DNA of 64,000 bases from Desulfofustis glycolicus DSM 9705. Its GTDB lineage: Bacteria > Desulfobacterota > Desulfobulbia > Desulfobulbales > Desulfocapsaceae. The stretch is taken from assembly GCF_900130015.1 (NCBI RefSeq), contig NZ_FQXS01000001.1, positions 1-64,000 on the forward strand. Reading direction: 5' to 3'. The position numbers and the translations under genes are program-made. Every line of letters starts with the position of its first letter. Within the stretch, counting starts at the first letter, position 1. Of this stretch, positions 7,454-15,554 are shown in pieces. Under the pieces are notes generated by a model that was given only the letters and a program-made list of their open reading frames with translations, was not told the DNA's origin and searched no databases.

Positions 7454-8482
7454 TCATCTTTTTCTTTTTTTGCGGGGTTCTGTCATTTTAAACAGGTGGG
7501 CGTCAATATCTTCACGGTAAGCGATTACCCGCTTACCGTCATATCTAACAGCAGGCGTGTACTTGCGTTGCGCTGTAGACACCGATTGTCCGGTATATGC
7601 CGCAATCTCCTTCCAACCAATAAGGGGCTTGCCGACTGGCTGCACGGGCGGGCTACCTTCGATTATGTCTGCCTGCTTTTCGTTTGACACGGCGGGACTG
7701 CCGAGAGCCCCGGCAGTTTTTATCTCCGGGAAAAACTCCTCTATAAGCACTACCGACGATCTTTTGAGCAACAGATCGTCCTTTGAGATTTCCACTTGAC
7801 ACGCAACATTCATTTTGAGTTCTCGGTTAAACTCGGTTGGAACCTGCGCCATCAAGTTTTCATCAAAGAGGATTGAGCAGTTTGCTTTGCCTGCTCTGTT
7901 GTGAGCAAACCCCTTCACACTGCTGCTGTCCGGCATCAAATAGGCAGTAACGAGCAAATCATAACCACATAAATCGGTTATTTTTTTGGAGAGGTCGTCT
8001 CCGGCTCTATCCCCGTTGAGACGAAACACGCGTAACTCAGGAAAAAACGCCCAGAAATGGAGAAAATTACCCGGCTGTTCAGAGGGATTGTCCGACAAAA
8101 AAGCCGTGAATGCTTCTTGGCGACTAACAGACGGGTATAGCGCTTCCCATTGTTTTCTTATCGTCTCCATATGCCAGTCGGAAAGTGTTTTTTCTGGCCA
8201 ACAATCTTTCAAAATATCTATCAGTTTGTCTGCTTCACCGGACCCAAACCAACAATCCTCGAAAGCCGCATTAACTTCTTCTGGCAGCTTATCTTCAGGC
8301 CATAATTCCTCAAGCAATACTCTCAGAGAAGCATGAGGGAGGCAGTAGGGGATCGGGTCAAGTTCTACGTCATGCCATTCAAAGATTTGGTCCTCGGTGA
8401 CGTTCGGCCAGCGCTGCCCGGCAAGCTCGGATAATTTAAAAAAACGCTTCGACAATGGAATAGGTGTTTTGAGAAAACCCAT
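7454..8482 (-). CDS. Element protein of unknown function with C-terminal DNA-binding-like segment
   Basis: The 342-residue product has AGGGAGG upstream of the ATG at 8482. The first 250 residues match no family I recognise. The C-terminal 60 residues (KPLIGWKEIAAYTG, STAQRKY, then VIAYREDIDAHL) look like an excisionase-type helix-turn-helix, as found at the end of many mobile-element proteins. A basic tail (RKKRKR) ends the protein. It lies between the integrase and AlpA genes, all on the same strand. In P4-like satellites this position is often cargo or regulation, so a defence or regulatory role is possible but not shown. Confidence 0.55.
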   Translation of the reverse strand: MGFLKTPIPLSKRFFKLSELAGQRWPNVTEDQIFEWHDVELDPIPYCLPHASLRVLLEELWPEDKLPEEVNAAFEDCWFGSGEADKLIDILKDCWPEKTLSDWHMETIRKQWEALYPSVSRQEAFTAFLSDNPSEQPGNFLHFWAFFPELRVFRLNGDRAGDDLSKKITDLCGYDLLVTAYLMPDSSSVKGFAHNRAGKANCSILFDENLMAQVPTEFNRELKMNVACQVEISKDDLLLKRSSVVLIEEFFPEIKTAGALGSPAVSNEKQADIIEGSPPVQPVGKPLIGWKEIAAYTGQSVSTAQRKYTPAVRYDGKRVIAYREDIDAHLFKMTEPRKKRKR

Positions 8483-8596
8483 GTGTCAACCTCCCTATGG
8501 TCAAGCCCTTGCCGTATAACCGAACAGGCAGGCCGTCAGGGTCACGGCTTTTCGGGAGCGACCCTAGCCTGTCCAGGCTCGAAACCTTCATTCAGA

Positions 8597-9778
8597 TCAT
8601 TTCAGGGCTGCCAAGCCGTCAAGGTAATCAGCCCACGCCTGCATCATTTCCCGGCGTTCCGGCAAATGCTCAGCGTAATTGTAAGCAGCCTTCACGCTGT
8701 TTTTTTCCACGTGGGCAAGCTGCCGCTCGATAACGTCAGACTTCCAACCTTGCTCGTGAAGTAAGGTAGACGCCATCGCCCGGAAACCGTGCCCGGTCAT
8801 TTCGTCCTTGCTGTAGCCAAGCCGCCGCAACGCGGCAAGGATCGTGTTTTCACTCATGGGGCGATCGCCGGTACGCAAAGAAGGGAAAACGTAGCGCCCC
8901 GCCCCCGTCAATGGCTCGATTTCGCGCAACACGGCAACAGCCTGACGGGATAGCGGCACGATATGAGGCCGCTTCATTTTCATTTTCTCGGCGGGTATTT
9001 TCCACTCGGCTAAATCAAGGTTCATCTCCGACCACTCAGCGTGCCGAAGCTCCCCAGGGCGAACAAAGGTCAGCGGGGCAAACTGCAGGGCGCACCGGGT
9101 AGCGACATGCCCTTGATAGCCGGAAATGGCGCGCAGCAGCTCGCCAACCTGTTTCGGGTCGGTGATGGTCGCCATCGACTTGGTCTTGTGGGAAGCAAGC
9201 GCCCCGCGCAGATCCGCGCTCGGGTCCCGCTCGGCAAGACCGCAAGCGATAGCGTAACGAAAGACCTGGCTGCAGACCTGTTTTACTCGGTGGGCAAGCT
9301 CAACTGCCCCGCGTGCTTCAATGGTTCGCAACACCTCCAACAATTCAGGAGCTGTGATTTCGCTTACCGGCCGCGCTCCGAGCCTTGGAAAAATATTGCC
9401 CTCCAATCGGGAGATAACAGTAACCGCATGGCTGTCCACCCACTGTCCCCGTTTTTTCTCGAACCATTCACGGGCCACAGCTTCAAACCGGCTTACCGCC
9501 AGCATGTCATTTTTTGCCTTGGCTGCCTTGCGATATTCGCCGGGGTCGATCCCGTCAGCAAGAAGTTTTCTCGCCTCAACGAGCCGGTCACGCGCTTGAG
9601 ACAACGACACGTCAGGATAGACGCCCAGGGCCAGCGTTTTTCGCTTGCCCTGGAAGCGATAATCGAAGCGAAAATACCGCCCTGTCTGATTAACGAGCAC
9701 ATAGAGCCCGCGCCCATCAGTGAGCTTGTAAGGCTTCTCCTTTGGCCGGGCATTCTTGATGACGGTATCAACGAGCAT
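8597..9778 (-). CDS. P4-type tyrosine integrase
   Basis: The protein has 393 residues, close to the family norm of about 400. The N-terminal DUF4102 arm-binding domain is visible (KLTDGRGLYVLV ... YRFQGKRKTLALGVYPDVSL). A core-binding domain follows, then the catalytic domain with Arg in VRPGELRHAEW, the HGFRAMAST box, the conserved His in QLAHVEKN and the Tyr in KAAYNYAEH. The start codon at 9778 lies about 165 bases from the 3' end of tRNA-Ser, the classic target arrangement for this family. Four GACGGTATC motifs surround the start. It presumably integrates and excises the island at the tRNA gene. The left att copy is not seen in the window. Confidence 0.92.
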   Translation of the reverse strand: MLVDTVIKNARPKEKPYKLTDGRGLYVLVNQTGRYFRFDYRFQGKRKTLALGVYPDVSLSQARDRLVEARKLLADGIDPGEYRKAAKAKNDMLAVSRFEAVAREWFEKKRGQWVDSHAVTVISRLEGNIFPRLGARPVSEITAPELLEVLRTIEARGAVELAHRVKQVCSQVFRYAIACGLAERDPSADLRGALASHKTKSMATITDPKQVGELLRAISGYQGHVATRCALQFAPLTFVRPGELRHAEWSEMNLDLAEWKIPAEKMKMKRPHIVPLSRQAVAVLREIEPLTGAGRYVFPSLRTGDRPMSENTILAALRRLGYSKDEMTGHGFRAMASTLLHEQGWKSDVIERQLAHVEKNSVKAAYNYAEHLPERREMMQAWADYLDGLAALK

Positions 9779-9829
9779 TTGACGGTATCCAATAAGACGG
9801 TTTTTGCGGATACCGTCTATGATACCGTC
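9761..9829. promoter_or_regulatory. Four GACGGTATC boxes over the integrase start
   Basis: GACGGTATC occurs at 9761-9769 and 9781-9789, exactly 20 bases apart. Its complement GATACCGTC occurs at about 9809-9817 and 9821-9829. The first copy lies inside the integrase gene. Two direct pairs facing each other suggest an operator or arm-type recombinase sites. Confidence 0.6.
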
Positions 9830-9943
9830 AAATGTCGCTGGCTGTCAACGGTATTTCTCGGAACTCAGCGGACCGAAAAATAGAGCAAAACTTGATATTT
9901 TCTTTTGTTTTTGAGAGCTTTTGGAATCCCTCGGAAGCACTAA

Positions 9944-10033
9944 TGGCGGAGGAGCAGGGATTCGAACCCTGGGTGGAGTTACCCCCACAACGGTTTTCGA
10001 GACCGTCCCGTTCAGCCGCTCCGGCACTCCTCC
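9944..10033 (-). tRNA. tRNA-Ser (anticodon CGA)
   Basis: On the minus strand the 90-base gene begins GGAGGAG and ends CTCCTCC-G-CCA, which gives a perfect 7-bp acceptor stem with encoded CCA. The anticodon loop is CT-CGA-AA, reading UCG serine codons. The long variable arm of class II tRNAs is present, and the T arm contains GGTTCGAATCC. It is an intact gene even though it serves as the integration site, so the island has restored its 3' end. Confidence 0.96.
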
Positions 10034-10050
10034 GCGTCTGGCGCACTCGC

Positions 10051-10080
10051 TATTTACGCCATCGGGCACTCCTTTTTCAA
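10051..10080 (-). promoter_or_regulatory. Sigma-70-type promoter of tRNA-Ser
   Basis: On the minus strand TTGAAA (10080-10075) and TAAATA (10056-10051) are 18 bases apart. This puts transcription start about ten bases before the tRNA 5' end at 10033. Confidence 0.55.
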
Positions 10081-10170
10081 GGTAAAAAACGATTTTACAT
10101 ATATTTCAAACAGTTTCAACAGCTGCCCAACGATGTAATCACAGGAGCCGAGGTCACACCGAAACGAACA

Positions 10171-11163
10171 TCACTTCAAGATGATGTTCCGCTCTTTGGC
10201 GACATCGGCGATATGATCGACGAATAATCGGGCAAAGGCGTCGTTTTCGCCGAGTCCGGTCAGTACCGGCTCGACGGTGAAACCTTCCGCGGTCAGGATG
10301 CTCTGCCAGGAATCGGCTTCCGGGCCGGCCATATCGTTGACGGCATGGTCGCCGGCGACGATCATGAACGGCTTGAGCATTACTTTTTTCTCGGTGCCGG
10401 CTTTGATTGCGGGCAGCAAGTCGCTCAGGGATGGGGAACCTTCGACCACGCCGACATAAGAGACGACATCGGGGTAGGCCTCGCGCAGTTTCTGCTGCAC
10501 CTCGCCGTAGATGCCGGTGGACCAGTGCTCGTTGCCGTGGCCCATGTAGATCAGGGCTGCGCCCGCCTGCCGGGCTTGCTCGATATCTGCGGCCAGCGTT
10601 GCCACCACCGCGTCGATATCGTCGTGATAGGGGTAGCGGTCACCGGGCATGCCGAGTGCCGGCCGACCCATAACCAGCTGGTCGAACGGCCGCCACCGCT
10701 CCTTCATGGTCCGGATCGAGGCGAGGGCGTTGACATGCTGCAGCAGGTCGTGGGATTGTTCCATGAAGAACATGTGAGTCGGCTGGACGATGATCCGCCG
10801 ATACCCGTCTTCCTGCAAATCGCCGATGGTAGCAATGACGTTTTTCACGGCCAGCACCTCTTCCGGGATGCCTTTGTCGAGCCAGACCTGTCGTTCAGCC
10901 CGGCGTTTTTTCCAGATCGAACGGATGATGTTGGAAGTGAAGGTGATCCGCACTTCAGTTCCCGGATAGGCGGCCCGAACCGTATCGGCAATGGTGGTGA
11001 TGGCACCGATCGCCCCGGGCACCGTGGTGCCGAAATAGGCCAGGACAATGGCCGTGTCGTCCTCTTGGCCGTTCTGACCGTGGCCGGCGGCCGCGACCGG
11101 ATTGGCGGCAACCAGCAACACCCACGAAACAATCAGCCACAGTACTGCACATCTTCTCTTCAT
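10171..11163 (-). CDS. cbiK: Periplasmic sirohydrochlorin cobaltochelatase CbiK
   Basis: The 330-residue protein starts at the ATG at 11163, with AAGGAGAG upstream. A signal peptide is clear at residues 1-26 (MKRR, a hydrophobic core, ANPVAAA). The rest is a class II chelatase of the CbiK family, which inserts Co2+ (or Fe2+) into sirohydrochlorin. Expected metal-site residues are seen: His in VQPTHMFF (about 130) and the two His in YMGHGNEHW. The export signal matches the periplasmic CbiK form described in Desulfovibrio, which differs from the cytoplasmic biosynthetic enzyme. A cobalamin riboswitch and terminator in the leader indicate repression by B12. It is monocistronic here. Confidence 0.93.
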   Translation of the reverse strand: MKRRCAVLWLIVSWVLLVAANPVAAAGHGQNGQEDDTAIVLAYFGTTVPGAIGAITTIADTVRAAYPGTEVRITFTSNIIRSIWKKRRAERQVWLDKGIPEEVLAVKNVIATIGDLQEDGYRRIIVQPTHMFFMEQSHDLLQHVNALASIRTMKERWRPFDQLVMGRPALGMPGDRYPYHDDIDAVVATLAADIEQARQAGAALIYMGHGNEHWSTGIYGEVQQKLREAYPDVVSYVGVVEGSPSLSDLLPAIKAGTEKKVMLKPFMIVAGDHAVNDMAGPEADSWQSILTAEGFTVEPVLTGLGENDAFARLFVDHIADVAKERNIILK

Positions 11164-11194
11164 AGCTCTCTCCTTGGCTCGTAACCGGTCCGGA

Positions 11195-11231
11195 GAAAAA
11201 AATCCCCGGACCATGATGATGATCCGGGGAT
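11195..11231 (-). terminator. Intrinsic terminator of the cbiK leader
   Basis: The minus strand reads ATCCCCGGA, a loop of about twelve bases, TCCGGGGAT, then seven T. It lies between the riboswitch aptamer and the cbiK start, so it is likely the expression platform that ends transcription when cobalamin binds. Confidence 0.8.
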
Positions 11232-11294
11232 GCCCTGGTTTACCCTCGTCTCGCATGCGACAGCCCGTGTCCGCGGGGATGTCGAACCTTCTTT

Positions 11295-11450
11295 CAGGCA
11301 GGTCTTCTGACTTCCGGATCTTTCGTGACGCCGCGCCTTCCCGATGCCGTGGCAGCAGTGGCCTATCTGCAGCGCCCGTCCCCGGTTACAGCGGCGGGCC
11401 CGTCCTCGATTTGCACGAGGTTCCCTCTTCATCCACTCATGTGGAACCTG
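11295..11450 (-). ncRNA. Cobalamin riboswitch upstream of cbiK
   Basis: Conserved blocks appear in order on the minus strand: GGTTCC near 11447, GGGAACCTCGTG, CCCGCCGCTGTAA, GGCCACTGC, GGGAAGGCG, and the B12 box AGTCAGAAGACCTGCCTG at about 11312-11295. This is a full class I layout. The aptamer is followed by the terminator at 11195-11231. Confidence 0.93.
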
Positions 11451-11680
11451 AAAGTCTGGTCCCAGTAATTACCGGGAAGCGTCGATCATGTCAATACCGG
11501 CGAGACCGGCCTTTCGCCACGATGCTGTCGTGTCGCCGCGCGTCTCGCCGGCAACGCGGTTTTGGGCAACGGGCAAAAAAAGCACGGAAAGCTGTTGCTA
11601 TTTCAAGAAGATCTGCGATAGACTTCGAAGCAACGGCAGCGCCCGGCGCTCCCCCTATAGCACGAGGAAGATGCGGTCTC
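11451..11680. other. Divergent intergenic region between the cbiK leader and the permease gene
   Basis: No gene is supported. The right half must carry the promoter of the rightward operon that starts at 11681, and the left half the promoter of the cbiK transcript. I could not pick clear -35/-10 pairs. Confidence 0.4.
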
Positions 11681-13375
11681 ATGAAACCTGCTTCTCTACT
11701 CTATGGCCTTGATGCCAAGCCCCCGGTTCCGGTCACTATTCTGCTCGGCCTGCAGCACGTCTGCATTATCGCCATCGGCCTGGTATTTCCGGTTATCCTG
11801 GTTCGTCATATCGGCGGCAGCGAGGAGCAGGCCCGCTTCATGGTCAGCATGTCGATGCTGGCCGGTGGTGTTGGCGTCATCGTCCAGAGTCTGCGCCGCG
11901 GCCCGGTCGGTTCGGGTTTTTTGATTCCTGCGGTTTGCGGTCCATCGTTTCTGGCCGCATCGCTGCTCTGCGTGAAGACCGGCGGGCTCTCCCTGGTCTT
12001 CGGTATGACCATGACCGCAGGTCTCGTCGAAGCCGCCTTTTCCCGGGTCCTGCACCGCCTGCGGGTCCTCTTTCCGCCGGAAATTACCGGCATTATCGTC
12101 GCCATGGTCGGCATTTCGGTCATTCGGGTCGCCGGCATCAACCTCTTCGGGCTCCAGAACGGCACCTACAGCCCTTCTGCGGTCATCGTCGGTTTCACCA
12201 CCCTGGCGGTGATGATCGGTCTCAATGTCTGGACCCGGGGCAACCTGAAACTGTTCTGCATCCTGATTGGCATGACGGTCGGTTATCTGCTCTCTTTTTT
12301 CGCCGGCATCCTGACCGTCGAGCAATTGAGCGCTGCGGCCGGCGCCCCGCTGGTCTGGTTTCCGCTAGCCCACCATCCCGGCTGGAGTTTCAGCTGGGCA
12401 ATGGTGCTGCCGTTCGCCGTTGCCGTCCTCTGCTCGTCGCTGAAGAGCATCGGCGACATTACCACCTGCCAGAAGATCAATCAGGCCGATTGGAAGCGTC
12501 CCGACATCGTCTCCATCAAGGGGGGCATCCTGGCAGATGGTATCGGTTGCTTTTCCGCCGGACTGTTCGGCGGTATGGGCCAGTCGACCTCGTCGACCAA
12601 CATCGGTCTGTCCATCGCCACCGGGGCGACGAGCAGAGTCATCGCGATCAGCACCGGCGTCCTGCTCATTCTCCTTGCCTTTCTGCCGAAACCGGCAGCT
12701 ATTTTCGCCATCATGCCGGCACCGGTGATCGGCGCCACCCTGGTCTTCGCGCTCGGGTTCATGGTCGTCGCCGGCTTCCAGATCATTATGTCCCGGATGA
12801 TCGACTCCCGAAAAACCTTTGTCATCGGCCTGTCCATCATCTTCGGCCTGATGGTCGACATGCTCCCTGAGGCCTTTGCCGGCCTGCCGGACTGGCTGCA
12901 GCCGGTCTTCGCCTCCTCCCTGTCGGCCTCGGCCCTGTTTGCCGTGCTGCTCCATCTGATCCTGCGCATCGGCATCCGCTCGACGGCCCGCCTCGAAGTG
13001 GCGTGCGATGGCTCCGGTGCCGTTGCCGTGCTCGATTTCTTCCAACGCAACGGCGGCGCCTGGGCGGCACGTCCTGAGGTCATCGACAAGGCCGCGGCGG
13101 CGACCAGCGAATACTGTGAGCTGGTCGGCACCGATCAGGCCGGACGAACCGCCGCCATCAGCGCCCACTTCGACGAGTTGAACCTGCAAGTCGTCATCGA
13201 GCATCCCGCGCCGGCTCCCCGGTTGCCGCAGCAGGCGCCCCCTGCCGAGCTGCTGGTCACGCGTCCAGATCTGTTTGGCGAGCTCGCCGGATTCATGGTA
13301 CGATCCTATGCCGACAAGGTGCGCAGCAAAACCGACGGAGACCGGGTAACCACCACCCTGTCTTTCGAGCATTGA
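11681..13375 (+). CDS. NCS2-family xanthine/uracil permease with extra C-terminal domain
   Basis: The 565-residue protein starts at the ATG at 11681, where the homologous sequence begins (MKPASLLYGLD). Open frame further upstream is non-homologous and overlaps the riboswitch region. About 430 residues form the NCS2 permease with 12-14 hydrophobic helices. These include the QHVCIIAIG helix, PAVCGPSF and the GGMGQSTSSTNIG loop, part of the substrate site. Such proteins import purines or uracil with H+ or Na+. The last 130 residues are not membrane and resemble a degenerate GHKL/HATPase-like fold (DFFQRNGGAW ... LNLQVVIEH ... MVRSYADKV). That likeness is inferred by eye. The gene is first in an operon with partner-switching genes, so the tail could link uptake to signalling. 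Confidence 0.8.
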   Translation: MKPASLLYGLDAKPPVPVTILLGLQHVCIIAIGLVFPVILVRHIGGSEEQARFMVSMSMLAGGVGVIVQSLRRGPVGSGFLIPAVCGPSFLAASLLCVKTGGLSLVFGMTMTAGLVEAAFSRVLHRLRVLFPPEITGIIVAMVGISVIRVAGINLFGLQNGTYSPSAVIVGFTTLAVMIGLNVWTRGNLKLFCILIGMTVGYLLSFFAGILTVEQLSAAAGAPLVWFPLAHHPGWSFSWAMVLPFAVAVLCSSLKSIGDITTCQKINQADWKRPDIVSIKGGILADGIGCFSAGLFGGMGQSTSSTNIGLSIATGATSRVIAISTGVLLILLAFLPKPAAIFAIMPAPVIGATLVFALGFMVVAGFQIIMSRMIDSRKTFVIGLSIIFGLMVDMLPEAFAGLPDWLQPVFASSLSASALFAVLLHLILRIGIRSTARLEVACDGSGAVAVLDFFQRNGGAWAARPEVIDKAAAATSEYCELVGTDQAGRTAAISAHFDELNLQVVIEHPAPAPRLPQQAPPAELLVTRPDLFGELAGFMVRSYADKVRSKTDGDRVTTTLSFEH

Positions 13376-13395
13376 CAGAGTAAGACGGCCATGGC

Positions 13396-14589
13396 ATGAC
13401 CCACCCTCCCTGCTCCTGCACAAACAGCCCCGCCGCTTCGTTACGAGCGGGCCTCCTGCTGCTGCTGACGATCTGCCTGGCGCTGGTCGCCATCGCCGGT
13501 CCGGTCCGGGCCGGTGGTTCCTCGCCGTTTCGCGCCTTTTTTCCGGATGTGGCGACCATCTCGACCACCGAACTGCACGAACGGCTCTTCACCCTGACGC
13601 TCATCGATATTCGCAGCCGTTTCGAATTCGAGGTAGTGCATATCGCCCGCTCGATCAATCTTCCTCTGAAAGACGGCAGCTTCGCCGAGCGGATCGAGAG
13701 GCTCAAACCGGTACAGGAGAAGATCACCATGGTGCTGATCGGCAACGACCCGGATTGCTCGCGAGCCTTCGAGGCCGCGTTGCTGGCGCGGGCGCGCGGC
13801 CTTATCAATGTTCTCGTCTACGATGCCGGGGTGTACTCCTGGCTGCACGCCTATCCGGATCGCTCCCGGCTGATGGGCCGGTCGCCGGCCCGGCTGGAGG
13901 AGGTCCTGCCGCTGATCAGCCACCAGTCCCGGCTGGTATCCATCGAGCGCTTTAAACGGCTGGCCGGCGAGCCCGGCGCTGTCGTCATCGATATCAGAAA
14001 TGTCTATCAACGCCGCCGCGTACCGGCCGGACTCGAGGTGCGCAACATCAGCCTGGAGGCGCTGCTCGCCGCCGTCGGTAACCGCATCTGGGCGAACCGA
14101 CCGTTGCTGATCTTCGACGAGGATGGCAGCAGGACCCGATGGCTGCAGCTGTTCCTGCGCGCTGGCGGGTTTTTCGATTACGCCTTTCTCGACGGCGGCA
14201 TGAACGCCCTGCCGCCGTCCGCGCAAAAATCGCTGGACGCCGGCGACGACGAATCGATCTCGATTAACCAGGTGCGCTTGCGTGAATCACTCAACGATCT
14301 CTGGGAACTCGGTCAAGCGAACGAATTTTTGAGTTATATCCTCTCCTGCCTGCGCCGGGAGAACATCGCCTTCGTCCCGGCCGGCGAGGCGACCGCCCAC
14401 CTGGGCATTTCCCGGGAACAGCTGCGCATCTTATCCGAAGAGTTGGCCAGGACCGGACAATTGCGGTTTTTCGAGACGAACGGCAATTTCGTCTACCAAG
14501 TCGATCCACTGCTCGCCTGGAAGGGAGCACAAAAAGGGATGGTCTGGAACGAGCGCGTCAACCAGTTCCACCAAGACTCCAGCCAGTGA
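13396..14589 (+). CDS. Exported double-rhodanese protein lacking catalytic cysteines
   Basis: The 397-residue protein has an N-terminal signal or anchor (AGLLLLLTICLALVAIAG). Two rhodanese-like domains follow at about 50-160 (STTELHERLFTLTLIDIRSR ... YDAGVYSW) and 175-280 (VVIDIRNVYQRRRVPAG ... DGGMNAL). In an active rhodanese a Cys opens the CxxxxR loop. Here the loops read LIGNDPDCSR and IFDEDGSR, with Gly/Asn or Asp where the Cys should be, so sulfur transfer is unlikely. The C-terminal 100 residues look helical, possibly winged-helix. It starts 20 bases after the permease stop and overlaps the next gene, so it is an operon member. A ligand-binding or scaffold role in the periplasm is inferred. 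Confidence 0.75.
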   Translation: MTHPPCSCTNSPAASLRAGLLLLLTICLALVAIAGPVRAGGSSPFRAFFPDVATISTTELHERLFTLTLIDIRSRFEFEVVHIARSINLPLKDGSFAERIERLKPVQEKITMVLIGNDPDCSRAFEAALLARARGLINVLVYDAGVYSWLHAYPDRSRLMGRSPARLEEVLPLISHQSRLVSIERFKRLAGEPGAVVIDIRNVYQRRRVPAGLEVRNISLEALLAAVGNRIWANRPLLIFDEDGSRTRWLQLFLRAGGFFDYAFLDGGMNALPPSAQKSLDAGDDESISINQVRLRESLNDLWELGQANEFLSYILSCLRRENIAFVPAGEATAHLGISREQLRILSEELARTGQLRFFETNGNFVYQVDPLLAWKGAQKGMVWNERVNQFHQDSSQ

Positions 14590-15554
14590 CCATGACCAGG
14601 TTTGCACTGCTGCTCATCACGTTCATCCTGTTGCCGCCCGGCACGGCGCTGACCGCCACCCGGCTGGCCCTGCACTGGCAACCGCAGGCCCAGTTTGCCG
14701 GGTTTTACCTGGCCGAAGACAAGGGCTTCTACCGGGAAGCGGGGCTTGACCTGACCATCCTACACGGCGGGGCCGACAGCGTCCCGGCCGACCGCCTCAG
14801 CTCCGGCGAGGCCCATTTCGCCACGATGTTCCTGGCAACAGCGCTGGAACGGCGGGGTGCCGGCATTCCCCTGGTCAATGTCTGCCAGCTGGTCCAGCGC
14901 TCCTCGCTGCTGCTGCTCACCAGGAAGAAAGATGCCATCACCGACATCGCCGATCTGGACGGTCGCCGCGTCGCCGTCTGGGCCAACGAATTCCAGCTGC
15001 AGCCATGGGCGCTGTTCCGGCAGCATGACATCGATCCGCTGCTCGTACCGTTCAGCGGCTCCATGGAACTCTTCCTCAAGGAAGCGGTATCGGCGACCCT
15101 GGCCATGTGGTACAACGAATATCACACCGTGCAAGCCGCCGGCTATCTTGAAGAAGAACTGCAGCCCTTTTTCTTCAAGGACACCGCCTTCGATTTTCCG
15201 GAAGACGGCATCTACTGCCTGGCCGAGACCGTCGAAAACGATCCTGAGACCGTCGCCGCGTTCGTCTCGGCCACCCTGCGCGGCTGGCGCTACGCCTTTG
15301 CCCACGAAGAGGAGGCACTGGCCAGCACCGAAGCCCGGATGCGGGCGGCCAACCTGGCGTTTTCAGCCACCCATCAGCGCTGGATGTTGCGCACCATCGA
15401 ATCCCTGATAGCACCCCCCGACGGACCTGATGAGTTCGGTCGGCTGAGCCGCCGTTCCTTCGATCCGGTCGCTGCCGCCCTGCTGCAGGCCGGATTCACG
15501 GACCGATTGCCGTCTTATGAGGTCTTCGTGCGGAGCATCGATTATGTCGATTAA
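14586..15554 (+). CDS. NMT1/THI5-like periplasmic binding protein
   Basis: The 322-residue protein has a signal peptide (FALLLITFILLPPGTALTA) and then the typical start of NMT1-type binding proteins (LALHWQPQAQFAGFYLAEDKG). The GLDLTI strand and the ADLDGRRVAVW segment follow. Relatives bind thiamine pyrimidine, taurine or aromatic sulfonates. The start is a GTG overlapping the preceding stop (GTGA). An ATG at 14592 is also possible. No ABC ATPase or permease for it is in the operon. Instead it lies between a rhodanese-like protein and a membrane phosphatase, so it probably acts as a sensor subunit rather than for transport. The ligand is unknown. Confidence 0.8.
   Translation: MTMTRFALLLITFILLPPGTALTATRLALHWQPQAQFAGFYLAEDKGFYREAGLDLTILHGGADSVPADRLSSGEAHFATMFLATALERRGAGIPLVNVCQLVQRSSLLLLTRKKDAITDIADLDGRRVAVWANEFQLQPWALFRQHDIDPLLVPFSGSMELFLKEAVSATLAMWYNEYHTVQAAGYLEEELQPFFFKDTAFDFPEDGIYCLAETVENDPETVAAFVSATLRGWRYAFAHEEEALASTEARMRAANLAFSATHQRWMLRTIESLIAPPDGPDEFGRLSRRSFDPVAAALLQAGFTDRLPSYEVFVRSIDYVD

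Noticed and set aside
11102-11680. Upstream extension of the permease frame
   Set aside because: It runs through the riboswitch region, shows no similarity to permeases and has no better start than 11681.
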